Assembly: GCF_014905175.1 (NCBI RefSeq)
Contig: NC_057789.1
Location: 4,836,001-4,900,000, forward strand
From: Aphidius gifuensis
Taxonomy: Eukaryota; Arthropoda; Insecta; Hymenoptera; Braconidae
Direction: 5' to 3'
DNA length: 64,000 nt
Of this stretch, positions 23,665 to 37,600 are shown piece after piece. How positions within the stretch are numbered: the first letter of the stretch is position 1; each line of letters begins with the position of its first letter. The notes beneath the pieces are model-generated. The model had not been told where the DNA came from. It was given only the letters and a program-made list of their open reading frames with translations, and did no database searches. The position numbers and the translations under genes are program-made.

Positions 23665-26600
23665 GTAAAACTCATTTGTAATTATTACGAAAGAAAAGTT
23701 GGTTGTTAGTTTTGACCGCAATCCACCTTGATAAATATGCATACCATACCAAGATTGTCTTGAAATATTTTTAATTTAAAAAATTTATTTTTCCCTTTTA
23801 TTTGATTATTTAAAAAAATATATATTAATTTTAAATTAAATGAAAACAAATTAACTATTCTTCTTTGCTTCTTAAGGATATATGCAAAAAATTCACGTCT
23901 TGATAATTCAAAAGAAGCAGCAAAATATATTTTTTAAAAGTTAAGAATACGAAATAACTTGGTTATATTTCTTTCATAATTTAAAAACTTTTAATATAAA
24001 CTATAACAATTTTTCAAAACTCGTGTATATATCTATATAGCAAAACTTTATGCCATCAATTAATTTTTTACCAATTGATAGACAAAAAAATCGTGTAACA
24101 CTATATAATAACAAGATTTAAAAAAGAGCTTATTAATGAGAAAAACGTAAATTTTTTTTTATCGATAAAGAATTTTTTTTTTAAATATATTCAAATATAT
24201 TCTTTGGATTAATTTATTATTAAACACACGTGTCACTAACGCACCGCTTAATCAACCGATAATTGTATAATTTTTGGGTATAATATATCTATTGATTATG
24301 TTGATTTATTCACGTAAACTATTGTTATTATTTTTGAAATAATAAATTAAAACGTGACATAAAAAGAAGCAAAAAAAACAGAGATGGTAATTTTATGAAA
24401 TTTAATATAACGTTTTTATATTTCTCGTGTTTACATTGTTAAAATTAAAAAAATTGAATAAATAAAAATTAATTTTTAAAATAGAATTAATTCAATTGAA
24501 CATAATTCTTCTCTCGTGTTGAATTATTTTTTTATTTGTTACAATTTATTATAGAGAAACATTGAATAGAATAAAATTCATCGAATAGAAAGGGTGGAAA
24601 TGAAGACAGTTCATTGGAAAAATGTCATTGTTTAATAGTTACATTGTTGTCAAATAAAAAAAAAAAAAAACAATTTCAATAAAAATACACAATAAATAAT
24701 CAAAAAAAAAAAAAAATAATTAATTTACTTGAAAATTAATACATCTCAGAAAATATAATTAATATAACTATTTATTTTTTAATTCAAGTAAATTAAATTA
24801 AATTTTATTATCATTTAAATATTAAAAATATTCTATGAAAAATAGTTTCGTTGTTAAAAGTTTGGCTTTTATAATTCTGATGAATAAGGTCACAAAATTC
24901 AATCAAAGAATGTAAATTACATGAACAATAGACTTGACCAAAAATTTTGAACTTTCAAGTGGATTAACAATTGATATATTATGTCCATAAACTTTGATAT
25001 TTCATTAGCATCATAATGAGAAATAAATCAGTCAATAATTTAACAGATTTACAATTTAATTATAAACATAAACATTAATATATTTTTTTGAATAATATAT
25101 TATAGTTGACATGAAAAATTTAATACTATTTTTCTAATATATTATTAAACAAAATTAATATTAAAAAAAATTTATTTATTGATTATTATTACCTATTTTT
25201 ATGAATAAAATTTACCATAATTTTGTCAGAGAATTTACATGTACAAGATCAACAACTGGTTAGATGAATGGTCACGAACCCATTAAAATTTTGAAAGCTC
25301 ACCAATTAGGGTCTTTATAAATGATAATCTTTTTCATTTTATCACTCAAATATAAAATAATAAATCAACTGATATATATATTTTTTTTTTACAACAACTG
25401 CTGTTTGCAACGATCCACATTGCAAAGAAATATAATTTTTTTTTTTTTTCACCTCACGAGCGTCATAATGAGAGAAAATATAAATTCTGCATTGCAAAAT
25501 TGTATATCTAAATTGTTGCTATACAAACTTTGTTTGATATTTTCTTTGTTAAATTTTTTTCAAAATAATTTTTTTCTATCTACAACCATCCGGTTGAACA
25601 GTCGACGTATCTAGCGGACTTTTTTCTCTAACGTGTTTTTCCGTTATTTTTTTCTTTTTGTATTGTATTATTATTTTTTATCTTTTTTATTCAATTCCCT
25701 TTTCGTCGTCACTTCAGCAAGTAAACACATATATGTGTATGTGTGTGTAAGAAGAATAGATAAAAAAAAAATCAACTGGCAAACGTATAGGTATTCGCGA
25801 GAAGTCATTAGTCGCAGTGTGAACCTGCACATAGCGAATTCTAGATCGAGCATTTTATACAACCAAACGATGAGGGTAAGAGGGTGTTGGAGCCATCAGT
25901 TGGTATGCTAGTGCGAAAATGCCAGGGGGATTGTACGATGCAAGAAACTTTGGTTGTATAATCTTTTGCTCTATTTGTACATTGCTGACGGCATAATTTC
26001 TGTCACTTTCAATTCCCATATCATTTGCAATATTCAGCAAATTATATACGTAAACACTTGTGTATGTATACACTCTGTGTTACACGATGTGTTTTTTTTT
26101 TGATATTATAAATATTAAAAAAAACTGTTTTCAAACAAATTTTCCATAGCTTGTATTTATGCAAAGATTAAAAAAACTATTATTAATTATTAAATGCAAA
26201 CTTACTAACGTGAGTAAAAAAATTGTATACTTTTGATATTAATTTTGGAATAAATCATTTTCATTTTTGTTGTCTTACTTGGAGCTTGTATTTTGTTTAT
26301 TAAAATACAAGAAAAAAAATATACAATTTTTTTAAATTAACTAATTCTTTAATTTTGAATCGAAAAAATTTAGAGCTTTGCATTTATTTGAAAAAAAAAA
26401 AATATAGTTATTGTATGAATAGACTATACATATTGATCGTTGGCAAAACGACTTCAACGTTATGAAATCGAAAATATATATAGCCGATATAAAAAAAAAA
26501 AAAAAACAAAGGATCAAAGTTATCCTTTTAATTTATAAACGCAACTCGGGTCAAATATCATCATATCTTTTTCATTTAATATATAAACTTGGCGACAAAT

Positions 26601-27929
26601 ACGTGGCTCGACTTGATAATAATAAAATTTTCTCACGTCCCTGAGGTATTTCTCTTTTAATTAATTTTCATCTCATTTTGTCATGACATATTATGACCAA
26701 ATAAACAGTAAATGCAATTAATATTATTTTATTATTTTTAAAATAAAACAATAAATCATTAAATTAAATTAAATTTATCCATCAATTAAAATATTTAAAA
26801 AAATTATAAAATTATATATAATTTATATTTTTTTTTTTTAAAAAAAAAGAAATACTGTCACGGTTGAATAAAAAAAAAAAAATAAATAAAATGTAGGGTG
26901 TTTACGGGCCAGATGCTTATCAGTGTTATTCACACATGGTGTTTGTGAAGCTTTCAGCCTCTTCCAAGTTATGCCAGTAAGGTGTATGAATATAATGAGG
27001 ATACCTCTTTCCTACATTCACTCATTCTCTTATAAAATACATATAATCATGAAGGAATAGAAGCATGGACAACAGAGTATCTACAATGTACGTTGTATAT
27101 ATATAAACACAAAATACACAGTGAGATAGTCAAATGGTCCTTGGACAAGTTGAGCCAGTTAGTACCAGCTTGCATTCATTCTCTTACGTTATATACATAT
27201 ATATATTATCACAGTATGTTTGTATATGCTGAAGAGGTTAAGGGGTGTATGTTGGTGTGCATAAGTACAACTTGAACAACTGAATACTTGGATATTATTC
27301 AAGCTCGTATATGATTATTTGAATTCACATATTCTCAAATAACTCATATATACACTCTTATGATAAAATACATATGTATAATTGTAATATTCAATAGGCT
27401 ACATACATGATATCATTTAACAATTCATTCGCGTCTATACTATCAAGAGTTCCCTGGTTAAGCAAATGTGATTCTATACACCACGAATGATCACACTTGC
27501 TTTCTCTTGCTTACTCTTCCTCTCTCTCCCTCTACATCAATGAATGTATGTATACAAAACCTCCAATAAATTTTCATCTCATCCACAACATTCCATTCTA
27601 TCTTTGTGTATGATTTTTTTTTTTTTATTTTTCATTTTATCATTTAACAATAATGCTACTAGCTTATCTTTGATAAATGTCATTTTTATATATATTAACA
27701 TGAAAAAAAAAAATCATGAAGTTTTGGTAAAAATATTTAAATACAATTAATATACGGATTGTTAAGTTGAAAATGAATGTCTATCCAACAAGTATGAAAA
27801 AGAAAAAAATAAATTTAGTTTATACATTAAAGGATATCTGTGAAATTTAGAAAATCAGCAGGCAAAATAACCTTGGTAGTTGAAATATAAAAATTATAAA
27901 ACAATAATTGTCTTCCACATTTAAAAATA
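23665..27929. other. no gene supported; AT-rich intron-like DNA
   Basis: Begins with the donor of the signal-peptide exon. It is mostly low-complexity A/T. A segment at 25718-25878 has an acceptor (CGTCGTCACTTCAG), a good donor (AGG|GTAAGAGG) and a phase fitting the upstream exon, but it runs through a TATGTGTGTG microsatellite and a ten-A tract, so I do not call it coding. A 19-bp splice-bounded piece near 26946 is probably chance. Confidence 0.45.
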
Positions 27930-28155
27930 AACTTTTTCGTCCAATTTATTTTGCATTGGATCAGGTAAAATGTCAACTTTATTGTGCTCTATAAATAATA
28001 ATAATTGACCTTGAAAAATAAAATTAAAAATTAATAATAACCAGAATAAAATAACTTTATTTTTTTCTTTAAGATGAATTATTAAAATTTATCACACAAA
28101 ATAGAATTGACATTTTACCTGACCCAATGAAAAATAAATCAGTTGAAAAATTATA
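27930..28155. mobile_element. inverted-repeat element, MITE-like or long hairpin
   Basis: Two arms face each other. The left arm core is 27943-27986 and the right arm core is 28095-28139. They share a perfect 16-base complement, TCAGGTAAAATGTCAA at 27961-27976 against TTGACATTTTACCTGA at 28107-28122. Similarity continues outward through TTTATTTTGCATTGG / TTTATTTTTCATTGGG and inward past TTTATT. With diverged ends the arms reach about 75 bp around a loop of about 75 bp of A/T sequence containing AATAATAATAATTGACC. There is no open frame inside. A non-autonomous DNA transposon with terminal inverted repeats, or a transcribed hairpin making small RNA, would both fit. I could not identify a target-site duplication. 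Confidence 0.6.
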
Positions 28156-29068
28156 TTTATAAACTCAAGAATTTGTACATTTATGCATGACATGTCATCT
28201 CATTAAATAATTTAATACACTATGAGTATTAAATTAAAGTTTGAAATATATAATGCATAATAATCATCAACAATATTGCAAATACTATTTGCATTAAAAT
28301 GATGAGACAATGTTAAGTTTACTAATATTGAAATTGTAGGAAGACAAATGAAATAGGAGGGTGTGTTAAGTCATATTGTTCTCAGTCAAATAAGCAAACG
28401 TTACGTTAACATTTACAAATCTACTGTCAGAGATTTCATGGGTCAATGAGCACAATTTCATGTGCAGCATTTGTGTTGTCAGTGACGTGTATATATGTTG
28501 TTTGTAGATTAGAGGAGAAAGACAAGGGGTATATTCGAAGGTTGTAATCTGGCAAGTAACGATGTACCTGGGCGGGCAACTAATGACGAGTAGTCTTAAT
28601 CAACCTGGGATGCTAGCTCATACTAGTATTTAGATTTACACAAGCATATATATTCATCCATATAAATCAAAATATAAATTTACAAGAATGTATAAAATTT
28701 AATTGAGTTTTCATTAAATTATATATAAACTTTAAAATATTATTATTATTATTGTATTTTAATATAATCAAAAAGTTATTTTAAATTAAATTAAATTTTC
28801 TTCAAGTTTTATTATTTGAATTTAATTATATACAGATTAATTATGTTTATAAAATTTAAATTACTAGTTTATATTTATTTATTATGAAAAATAATATACG
28901 TTTTTTAATAATAAAATTATAAAAATATTTAGTGTAGTGGTGTCATCTGGCTAAAGATCGAAATGAGAAGAAGAAAAAGAAGGAAAAAAAAAAAAAAAGT
29001 GTGTACCATTGAATATATTTCAGGGTATTGGATATAATGGAGAACAAGATAAGCTCATGTGTGTGTGT
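28156..29068. other. no gene supported
   Basis: AT-rich DNA with a more complex island at about 28400-28640. That island contains a 41-codon open stretch after TTTGTAG, but its start phase does not fit the signal-peptide exon and no good donor follows. Confidence 0.5.
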
Positions 29069-29101
29069 GGGGGGGGGGGGTGATGGGTTGATGGGTTGGG
29101 G
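29069..29101 (+). other. putative G-quadruplex motif
   Basis: A run of 12 Gs (29069-29080) is followed by TGAT, GGG, TTGAT, GGG, TT and GGGG. This gives at least four G-tracts of three or more with loops of two to five bases, preceded by a short GT repeat. It is by far the densest G-run in the window. Confidence 0.75.
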
Positions 29102-32100
29102 AAAGTGCTTTCTACTATCCCTTGAAATTCCATACGATAAAAGAAGGTATGAGAAAGGCATGACATACGCGATACTACCAAGAGAATTGGCAATATTAGG
29201 ACTGCTCCATTTTACCTCGTTATTGCGCCCCAATGGAATTCGATGGTATAAAAAAGAGAATATAACGTAGAATGTGAAATAGGTATTTTATTTTGAATAA
29301 TTATTATTATGATGTTCATCACCTGATACTAACAACATATATATATTGTCATTCTTTTTTTTTTTTTCATCTCATTATTTATTTGTCGCATTCTTTAGTT
29401 TTTCTTATTTTTCTTTATATTGAAATTTATTATGTACTCATAAATTTAAATCATAAATAATGTAGATGTATTTTCGAGCAAGGAGACTCGACATATTGGT
29501 TTTATAAGATATTTTAAAATGAATAATTTGTATCATTGTTATCCGTCGGAATTGTTGAAATAATAAGTAAAGTTTTTAAACAAAAATATTAAATAAAGCT
29601 TTTTTAAAGATAGTGCATTTTTTTATTGATAAGATTTCTTAAAAATGTAACTCACCATGTGTTGCTCCAGGTGAAATACTCAGCAAGGCCATGTACATTT
29701 AATCCAACTAGTCTCAATAAATTAATTCATTTATTTTTCAACAGATTCACGACAATAGCACTACATACTTTTTTAAAAATCACTGTGTCATTTTATTAAA
29801 CACTTGAATATTTACTATTTGTATTTAATAAATCGAAATAATTTTGAAAAATTAAAATGAAATGGTTTGAAATATTGCACAACTAGTACCTCTTGTCTCT
29901 TGGCATTTTGATGCTCCATTTCTTTCCACTCTATATCTGTAAAAAATAAAAAAATAATTATCATAAATCTGTCATAATCTGTTTATAAGATTTAAATTGT
30001 ATAGCTATAGCTATGTATATTTTTGTTTGAAAAAATAAAATATAAAAAAAACATCAAGCGATGATAAGAGGCAATCACTTAGTGAGTATGAAGCTATTAG
30101 ATGAATTCACATTTTCTTGATGACGGCTTTGAGTATAATCTCGGATATATTTATCTTGAAATATTTTTTTTTTTATATACTTTTCATAAATATCGTGAGC
30201 AAGATTGAAACTTTTTTATTTGACTGTTATTTCAAAGAAATAAGTAATCATTATTATTAACAACTAAAACTATTGAAATATATTTTTCTCTTTTTTTAAA
30301 TAAAAACATCTTGATTAAAACAAAAAAAAATATGAATTTTTATTATTTTTATGCACTCGAATGATTAAAAATTTTTTTTCATATAAATTGCAATATTTTT
30401 TTATATTGTTATTTTTAGTTTTTAAAAAACATTTCATCACATTTATAAATAATCAATTCACTTGACAGTATAAATAAAAATAAAGGGGACAGTTGATTTT
30501 AACGAGTTTGTCAAAATCTGTTGGCTCAAACGCAGCATGATTTCAAAAATCCACTATATGCTATAGCAGATTAAAAACAAGAATAAAAAGTATTTAAAAA
30601 AAAAAACAAATTCACATATGAATATAAAAATGAAAAAAACAAAAAACGTTGGTGCAAAAACTATCGATTATTTTTTCAAGCTCATGTACAACAGAACAAC
30701 GTTCAAACGGCCCCGACACTTTTAACTGATAGCTTTAATTACATATACACTGTGACATTTTCAAACTAAGAGGTTAATTTAGTCGTCTGGTAAAGTTTTG
30801 TGAACCATATAATAACCTATTTACACAAACCTTTTATCACAAAAGTGATATATATATATAACACGTTATTATATCACAATTATTTTTATTGTTTTTGTCA
30901 TATAAAATTTAATACAAACAAGCATGTTACATGAAGCTTTATATATTAATTATTTATTGATCATTTCAACTTGTTAACGAGCTATAATATTCTGCACCTC
31001 TAATAACTTGTGGGAAAAAATTAAAAAAATTAAAAAATTATCAAAAGTAATTTTTTCACAGTAAGTTTACGACAAAATCGTTTGTCAAACCAAGCATTAC
31101 AAGGCAATCTAAAAAGTTTCCACAACAATCGTGATATATAAACTTGACTCAACTTTTAATTGAAAAATTTTTTTCCTCGTTATTTAATTTTTTTCTTCTT
31201 ATTTCTATTTTGCATTCACAATCATAAAATAAATAATTAATGTATTAATATTTCATTATTATTAATGAACTCATGAGATTTTATTTAAAAGTCAGCTGGT
31301 TTTTTATTTTCTTTATGCCAATTTTATCTTATAATCTCTGAGGACAGATCAGATGAAACTGTATTAAAGAAATTGAAGAGAAAGAAAAAAAATAAACTCG
31401 TTATTAGATACTCTCTTGTAATGGAGTTTGGTCCATCGGGAAAGTAATAGAATTCCCAACAAGTTATAGGAAAAAAAGTACGTCACAATGTATATACATG
31501 CGCTTTTACGAAACGATTCATCAAGCTGGAAGAACAAGCGCTGATTACGGCCGCAATATAACACCCCGTAATTATTCCGTTGGAAGAAATAGTTGAGTGG
31601 GTGTGGTTCTCAGTCTCTCGGTTCCAAATATATGCAAAATACCAGAATGAAGCTGGTAAAAAAAAAAAAAAAAAGAAATAATAAAAGAAATAAGAAAGGA
31701 AAATGAAAAAAAAAATATATATATTTATATTTCTTTTTATGAAGAACAAAAACTTTGCTTCCAGTGTGAACGATAGAGAGGAAAATAAAATTATTTTAAA
31801 AATACATAAAAGATGATAAAAAAAAAAAAAATTAAAATGAGAAAGTATTAATTGGTTTCCAAGAAGAGCTACATAAATTATTAAATAATTAAAAATTCTA
31901 TGATTTAAGTTAGTCTCAGCAATCATCATCTTACTTGTATTAATATTATTTTTATATAGAGCTATCAGTGATAATATATATCATCTGAAAATTACGATAA
32001 TAATACGATGAAAATATAATAACCAGTTGATAACTCGTGAAAAAGTACAGACCGAGAAAGAGATATTCGTTGAATGAGAAATGATAAGTTTTGCAAGTTT

Positions 32101-33206
32101 TTATTATTAATCGACGATGGAAAAGGATTTTCAGAAGATCGAAAAAGTAGATAGAATTTATTGTGTATGTGAATACACACCGACACACAGCGGAAAATAT
32201 CAAAAGAAAAATAAAGTGAAGGAAAAAAAAAAAACATAGTGTTCATCCTTTAAACTATATTCACATTTTTATATATATACTAAATTGCAAAGAAATATAC
32301 TGCGAAAAAAAAACATAAAGATGATTTTGAAAAAGAAAAAATTTATGCAGCTGTTGTCGTTTTAGTAGATACTTGATCTCAAGACAAATAAAAGTTTGAG
32401 AAAAAAAAAAAAAAATAAATATATATACGTGATGCTTTAGCAGTTTTTGTCATTTGCATAAAATACATTTCACTTGGATTCAGCATAATACGTGTTGTTC
32501 CTATTGTCTCTTCAAATTTTTATTTTTATTTATTATTTTTTTGTCTTATTCACTTTTGTTTCATTCGAATTTTTCCTCGTTGGAATATCGACGAGAGAAC
32601 TTCCATTAGTACTGGATAAAATTGTAAAGACCATGGCAGCTCGTGACATTTTTATCAGCAATTCAGTGACGCGAATCAACAACGAGGGAAAAACTCTACT
32701 GGGATAAGAATAAACAAAAAATAAACAAAGTAACAAGTTAAAAAAAAATACATTTGTGCGAAATGAAAGGAAAAAAAAATATTAAAAAAATCCATCGACT
32801 AACATGATCGGTTTTGGTCACCTTTACATATACAATAAAAAAATCAAACAGATGACGCTTCGATAACCTTTTTACATCCTCTATTTTTTTTTATATTTCA
32901 TCAAATTTTATTTCATCGAAAATACATATATATATTTTTATTTAACCAAATCCAGTATGACAGCCAGCTACAGTAGAATAGTACCGATAATGTAGCAACT
33001 TGAATCCCACGTTTTCACCCTAGGGCTATCGTAACACAGTCATATATACTGGCGCCTCGTAAACCCGTTTTCAACCGCATCCTCTGAGATTCAATGACCT
33101 CTGGACGAGGCATCTATAACCACATTTACCACTGTATCCTCAATAAAACTGACCTCTTCCTTCATGCATATATCATACCTGTCAAATTGAGTTAAATAAC
33201 TTACAA
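29102..33206. other. no gene confidently supported
   Basis: AT-rich. One short - strand candidate exon lies at 29890-29936: 47 bp, acceptor TATTTTTTACAG, open frame IEWKEMEHQNAKRQE, but a weak donor GTACTAG. A second - strand donor (CATG|GTGAGT) lies at about 29655. From about 31360 to 32340 the + strand is purine-skewed, producing spurious - strand frames. A 180-bp island at about 33000-33180 is near 45% G+C and contains GGCGCC. Confidence 0.45.
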
Positions 33207-33210
33207 ACGT

Positions 33211-33273
33211 GCATATATATATATTGATAAACTAAACAACAAAAGCTTAACGTTATTTTATCAATATATATGC
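33211..33273. repeat. 17-bp inverted repeat with four-base indel
   Basis: GCATATATATTGATAAA, in reverse complement at 33257-33273, matches the left arm 33211-33231, which has an extra TATA. The loop is about 25 bases and contains TTAACGTTA. A 13-bp direct repeat, AAACTTTTCATTA, follows at 33316 and 33345. Confidence 0.55.
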
Positions 33274-34249
33274 GTGATACAATCTATGATACTTGACATA
33301 ATTATGTTTAAGTGAAAACTTTTCATTACCACATAATTAAGTATAAACTTTTCATTATCAAAATAATAATTATTATTATTATAAAATAAAGCACAAAGTT
33401 TGTCCAGGAAACGCATCAATTATGTACAAAACAAGTATAATTTTTAGACTGTGGTTTTTTTGAAAATTTACATCTCTCTGTTTTGTATAGTAACAATTTT
33501 CACGATTCATTCACACTTCCTTGAATTTCTGCATCTCTGATTCAAGAAGTAAATTTCATTGTACATGTTGGTTTGTGTATATATTTTACAAGTGTATTTG
33601 ATTATAATACGCATGCGCTTGTTCTTGCACACTGTATACTGTCGTAATATATCTTAGCTCAAGATTAGATAAAAAATACGGTGAACGGAAGGAAGAGGAG
33701 GTGACTGTTGTAGATGGAACGGATGAAAAAAAATAAAAAAAAATAAAAAAAAAAAAAGAGGTAAGTAGAATCTTGAAGATTTTCAGTAAGATGAAAGTCA
33801 AAAGGAATAAGGGTGGCCGAATTACATGCCCGAGAGACAACAATGCTATGGTACACGAATTCTCAAGGAAGTGCTTCTTTTTTTTTTTTTTTACTTCTCT
33901 TTGCATTTGTACAAGCGTTTTACTTTTTTGGATGGCCTGTCTCGTAAAATGACTGTTAGAGCTTATATTTCATTGTTATTTCAGTTTTTTTTTTACATAT
34001 GTATATGTTTTATTTCATACTTTTCTTTGTGATGAAAAGTCAAAAGATATATCTATATCCTTATTTCATCACTAGAATTATGTCGTTGATGTCTCGATTT
34101 TCAGCTTAATCGAGATTCATGATCGAATGATTTTATGTACAATATTGTTAGTAAGACACTGAATTCTTGTTACTTTGTATTTTTCTTTCTTTACTTTATT
34201 AGCTTTGTTTTATATCATGTACTATTTCTTAAGTCAATGCTTGTTAACT
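33274..34249. other. no gene supported
   Basis: AT-rich with poly-A blocks at about 33720-33760 and poly-T near 33879. A short complex patch at 33800-33870 has a TTTTCAG-like acceptor but no usable donor. Confidence 0.5.
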
Positions 34250-34640
34250 GGCATTATTAAATGTTATTATTAATTGATTACTTGTATTAGATTATTATGC
34301 TTCATATTTATTATCTATTAATTATTATGACTGATTAGTATTATTAGCATTATATTTGATTGATTATTGTATTTATTAAATTATTTTATTGTTTATTAAA
34401 TTATTGTATTATGATTTTAATTTGATTTATATGATTATTATTATTGATTTAATTGATTATTATTGTTTATTAAATTGATTATTATTATTGATTTAATGAT
34501 ATTATTAATTGATTATTCATAATGACTAGAGGATATTAATGTAGATTGAAAAATTAATTGATAGATTAAATGATTATTCAATTAATTGATTATTCATGCA
34601 TATCTCATTATCATTATTCTGATTATTATTCTTATTTATA
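34250..34640. repeat. cryptic simple repeat rich in TTATTGATTA-like words
   Basis: About 390 bp built almost entirely of TTATTA, TTGATTA, ATTGATT and TTATTGTTTATT words, with very few G or C outside GATT. The pattern is degenerate, with no fixed period, as expected from old slippage of a short A/T motif. Confidence 0.65.
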
Positions 34641-37600
34641 ATTTCATTTTGTTACTATTTATTATCCTTTATCCTGGGATTATACTTTAATACGTTGACG
34701 ATGTAATAGCTGGTTTGTCTTACATAAATAAAATATATACTTCATGTACTAATGCAATTTAAGAGGAAAGAAACTTAATAATTTTGAACCTCATTATTTT
34801 TTCATCCAAGCTTCAATGAGATCCCCAGATGCCTCACTTCTTTCCGTCTTCTGTATTTTTTAGATGTAACCTACTCTTTTATTTTTACTGTTGTGTATAT
34901 ATATATACACCGAATGTAGTACGTGATATCGTAAAAATTGCACTCAATTTTATGGCAATATTCTCTCGTGATATTCAGCTGTGCTTCTATCTTTTTATCA
35001 ATATATTAAATGGTTAATAATTTACTGTATAGTCTTTGTTTAAGTATAATAAAATAATATTATTTTGACGATGAAAAAAAAAGAAAAAGATATTTGTTTT
35101 GATGAGTTTTGTTGAATTTTTTCAGGTAATCATTCATAGTTTTATCGTTGAGAAATATTTAATGAAATATTAAAGATGATGTTATAATATTATTTAAATG
35201 TATTCAGAGTAGAATCTTTGCCAGTTGAATGTCACAGATATTTTGTAAAACCATTTTAAATGAAAGTTAAATATATATTGTAAAGTTAAACTTCAATTTA
35301 TGATCTTACAAATCAACATTTTTTTTTTTTCTTAAACTATACAATGGATAAAATTTTGGAAATTATATGAATCAAAAAGACCGTTAATGTTTAATATATT
35401 AGAACGATCTTTAAAGTTTTGGTGAGCATGAAAATTTTATAGTATAAAAATTGTAAAAATACAAAGAAAGTTTTGAAACTTTAAGCTCCGATCGAAATGA
35501 TCTCTTGTTCAAAAGTTTACTGAGACAAAAAAAAAAAAAGCTATATAAATGTTAAGATATTAAATTTGAAAAAAAAAAAAATATACATCAGTATTTATTT
35601 AATAAAAAATAAAAAAAAAAAAAAAGATTCAAAGAAATTTTATGAAAAACTGTAAATAACCATTTACCATAAAATTTTCAAACATATCATTCCTTTCGAA
35701 TAAACAACCTCTCAGGATTACAATTGTATCCGATATAAATGTAAAGAAAGTAAAACAAATATAAAAAAAGAACAAGTTTTTTTTTTGTTTCAAGTTGGAT
35801 TGGATATTTTATATTTTTAAACTCTGTATCTTTGATATATATAAATATATTTTTATCTGGTTTATCTTTCAAACACTTTGGCAGCCAAGATCAACTTTGT
35901 AAACGTATGTCTACACTAGATTTTCTCATTTCACTTAAACTAGAAAGAGAAATGATTTGGAATGTTGGATTATTGAAGATCGCGAGACTATACCACTGGG
36001 GATTACAATTCCCAAAGTTATTTTTTATAGTGTTTTCTTACTCAGCAATTTGATATATACATCTGTATATGATGAGAATCGAGGGTTGTACGGATCACTT
36101 GAGATTTATCAAAACCACCAATGATGCATGTTTTTTTTTTTTGTCTTTATTTATTTTCAAATATATCAATTCTCTACAATCTTGTTGATTCAGCATTTTC
36201 ATTATAATATATCAAAGATCAAGTGAACATGAATGATTTATTAAAACAATTAAAAAATTTATAATAATAAAAAAAATTGCGTCAATGTCACTGCAATGCT
36301 GAGAATTCTTTGTGTAGAATTGTGCATAAATTGTGCGAGTGTGTTTATTAAAACTTTATAAAATTGATTTTGCATTATTTTTTTTTTTTTTCGTTTTGGT
36401 AATACTTGAATTTATCACAAATATCCAACTGGTGCAATTTATTTTGCATGTGATGGAAAGAGAAAGAGAGAGGAAAAAAAAAGAGATAACATCGAGAGGC
36501 TTTAAAAAAACGGTAACAAATTTAACAGAAGAGAAAACGTTGTAACTCGCATCTGAAAAACGACACCTACCATGATGCAAATCGTTCGATCGTGCATGTT
36601 AACCGAGGGAAGAACTTTTGCAATTTACGATCATGCCAGGGCCCTTTTCGTGCTTCGAATATCATTTAGATTTCCGGCAAAATTCTACATAACTGGACAT
36701 TGGTTTGGAAATAAGATATATATCTGATAGCAAAATATGGCTCACCAAACGGATTTCCCTATTTCAAACAGTTCATGTACAATTGATTTATTATACTTTT
36801 GAATTATTTTTTTATTTATTTTCTTTTTTTTATTTCTTTTTTAAATTTGATTGATTTGTAAATTTTTTAAATAATTTTAAATCCTACATCGTAATATTTA
36901 TTTATATATATATATGTTTTTTTTTTACTCTACAAATTAATTTAATTAACATTGCAATAAAAGTACAGATAATATTTAATTTATATTTTCTATTTTATCA
37001 ACTGATTAAATTAAATAAATAACAACTCTCGGATTCGAGAAAAACAAATGTTGACCCAATGTGACAAAGTGAAAAGTTTATTTTATAAAATCCAACAGAA
37101 TATTATGTCAAAACCAGAAACCAATGATTGAAAATTTTAAAATTAAATTTAGTAATAATTCAGTAGTTGATTAACAAAAAAAACTATATGATCCATATGA
37201 TTAACGAATTTCAGTTAAGCACATGTATTTATAAATTTATAGACAAAACTTGTGTATATTTTATGGTTGTGTATTTAAATATGCAATTAATATATTCAAT
37301 ATATTAAAGCCTCCATAAAATTGAATATGCATATGGCTTAATGAAACATAAATATTAATAAAATCAGCAAAACTTTTTGTTGGAGATTAATATATAAACG
37401 AAGGGAATTATAAGGGAAAGAAAAAAAAATCATTTATTCTATTGAAGGACTTAATTTGAGAGTATGATTTGTGATAAAATAAAATACATCATCATTCAAG
37501 TGTCAGAAAAAATAAAACAATATTTATAATAGAAGCTACTGATATTATGGGAGGGGTAATAAAGACACTTGGGAATTGAGTGTTGAAGTTGACGCTTGGG

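Noticed and set aside
25718..25878. Possible second exon of the signal-peptide gene
   Set aside because: Phase and splice sites fit, but it translates a TG microsatellite and a ten-A run, which is unlikely coding sequence.
29670..29700. Possible tiny terminal exon after an acceptor-like TTGCTCCAG
   Set aside because: Fits the phase of the signal-peptide exon but gives only about ten residues before a stop; the acceptor lacks a good pyrimidine tract.
29890..29936. Minus-strand 47-bp exon reading IEWKEMEHQNAKRQE
   Set aside because: The acceptor is strong and the peptide plausible, but the donor (GTACTAG) is weak and it fits no neighbouring candidate's phase.
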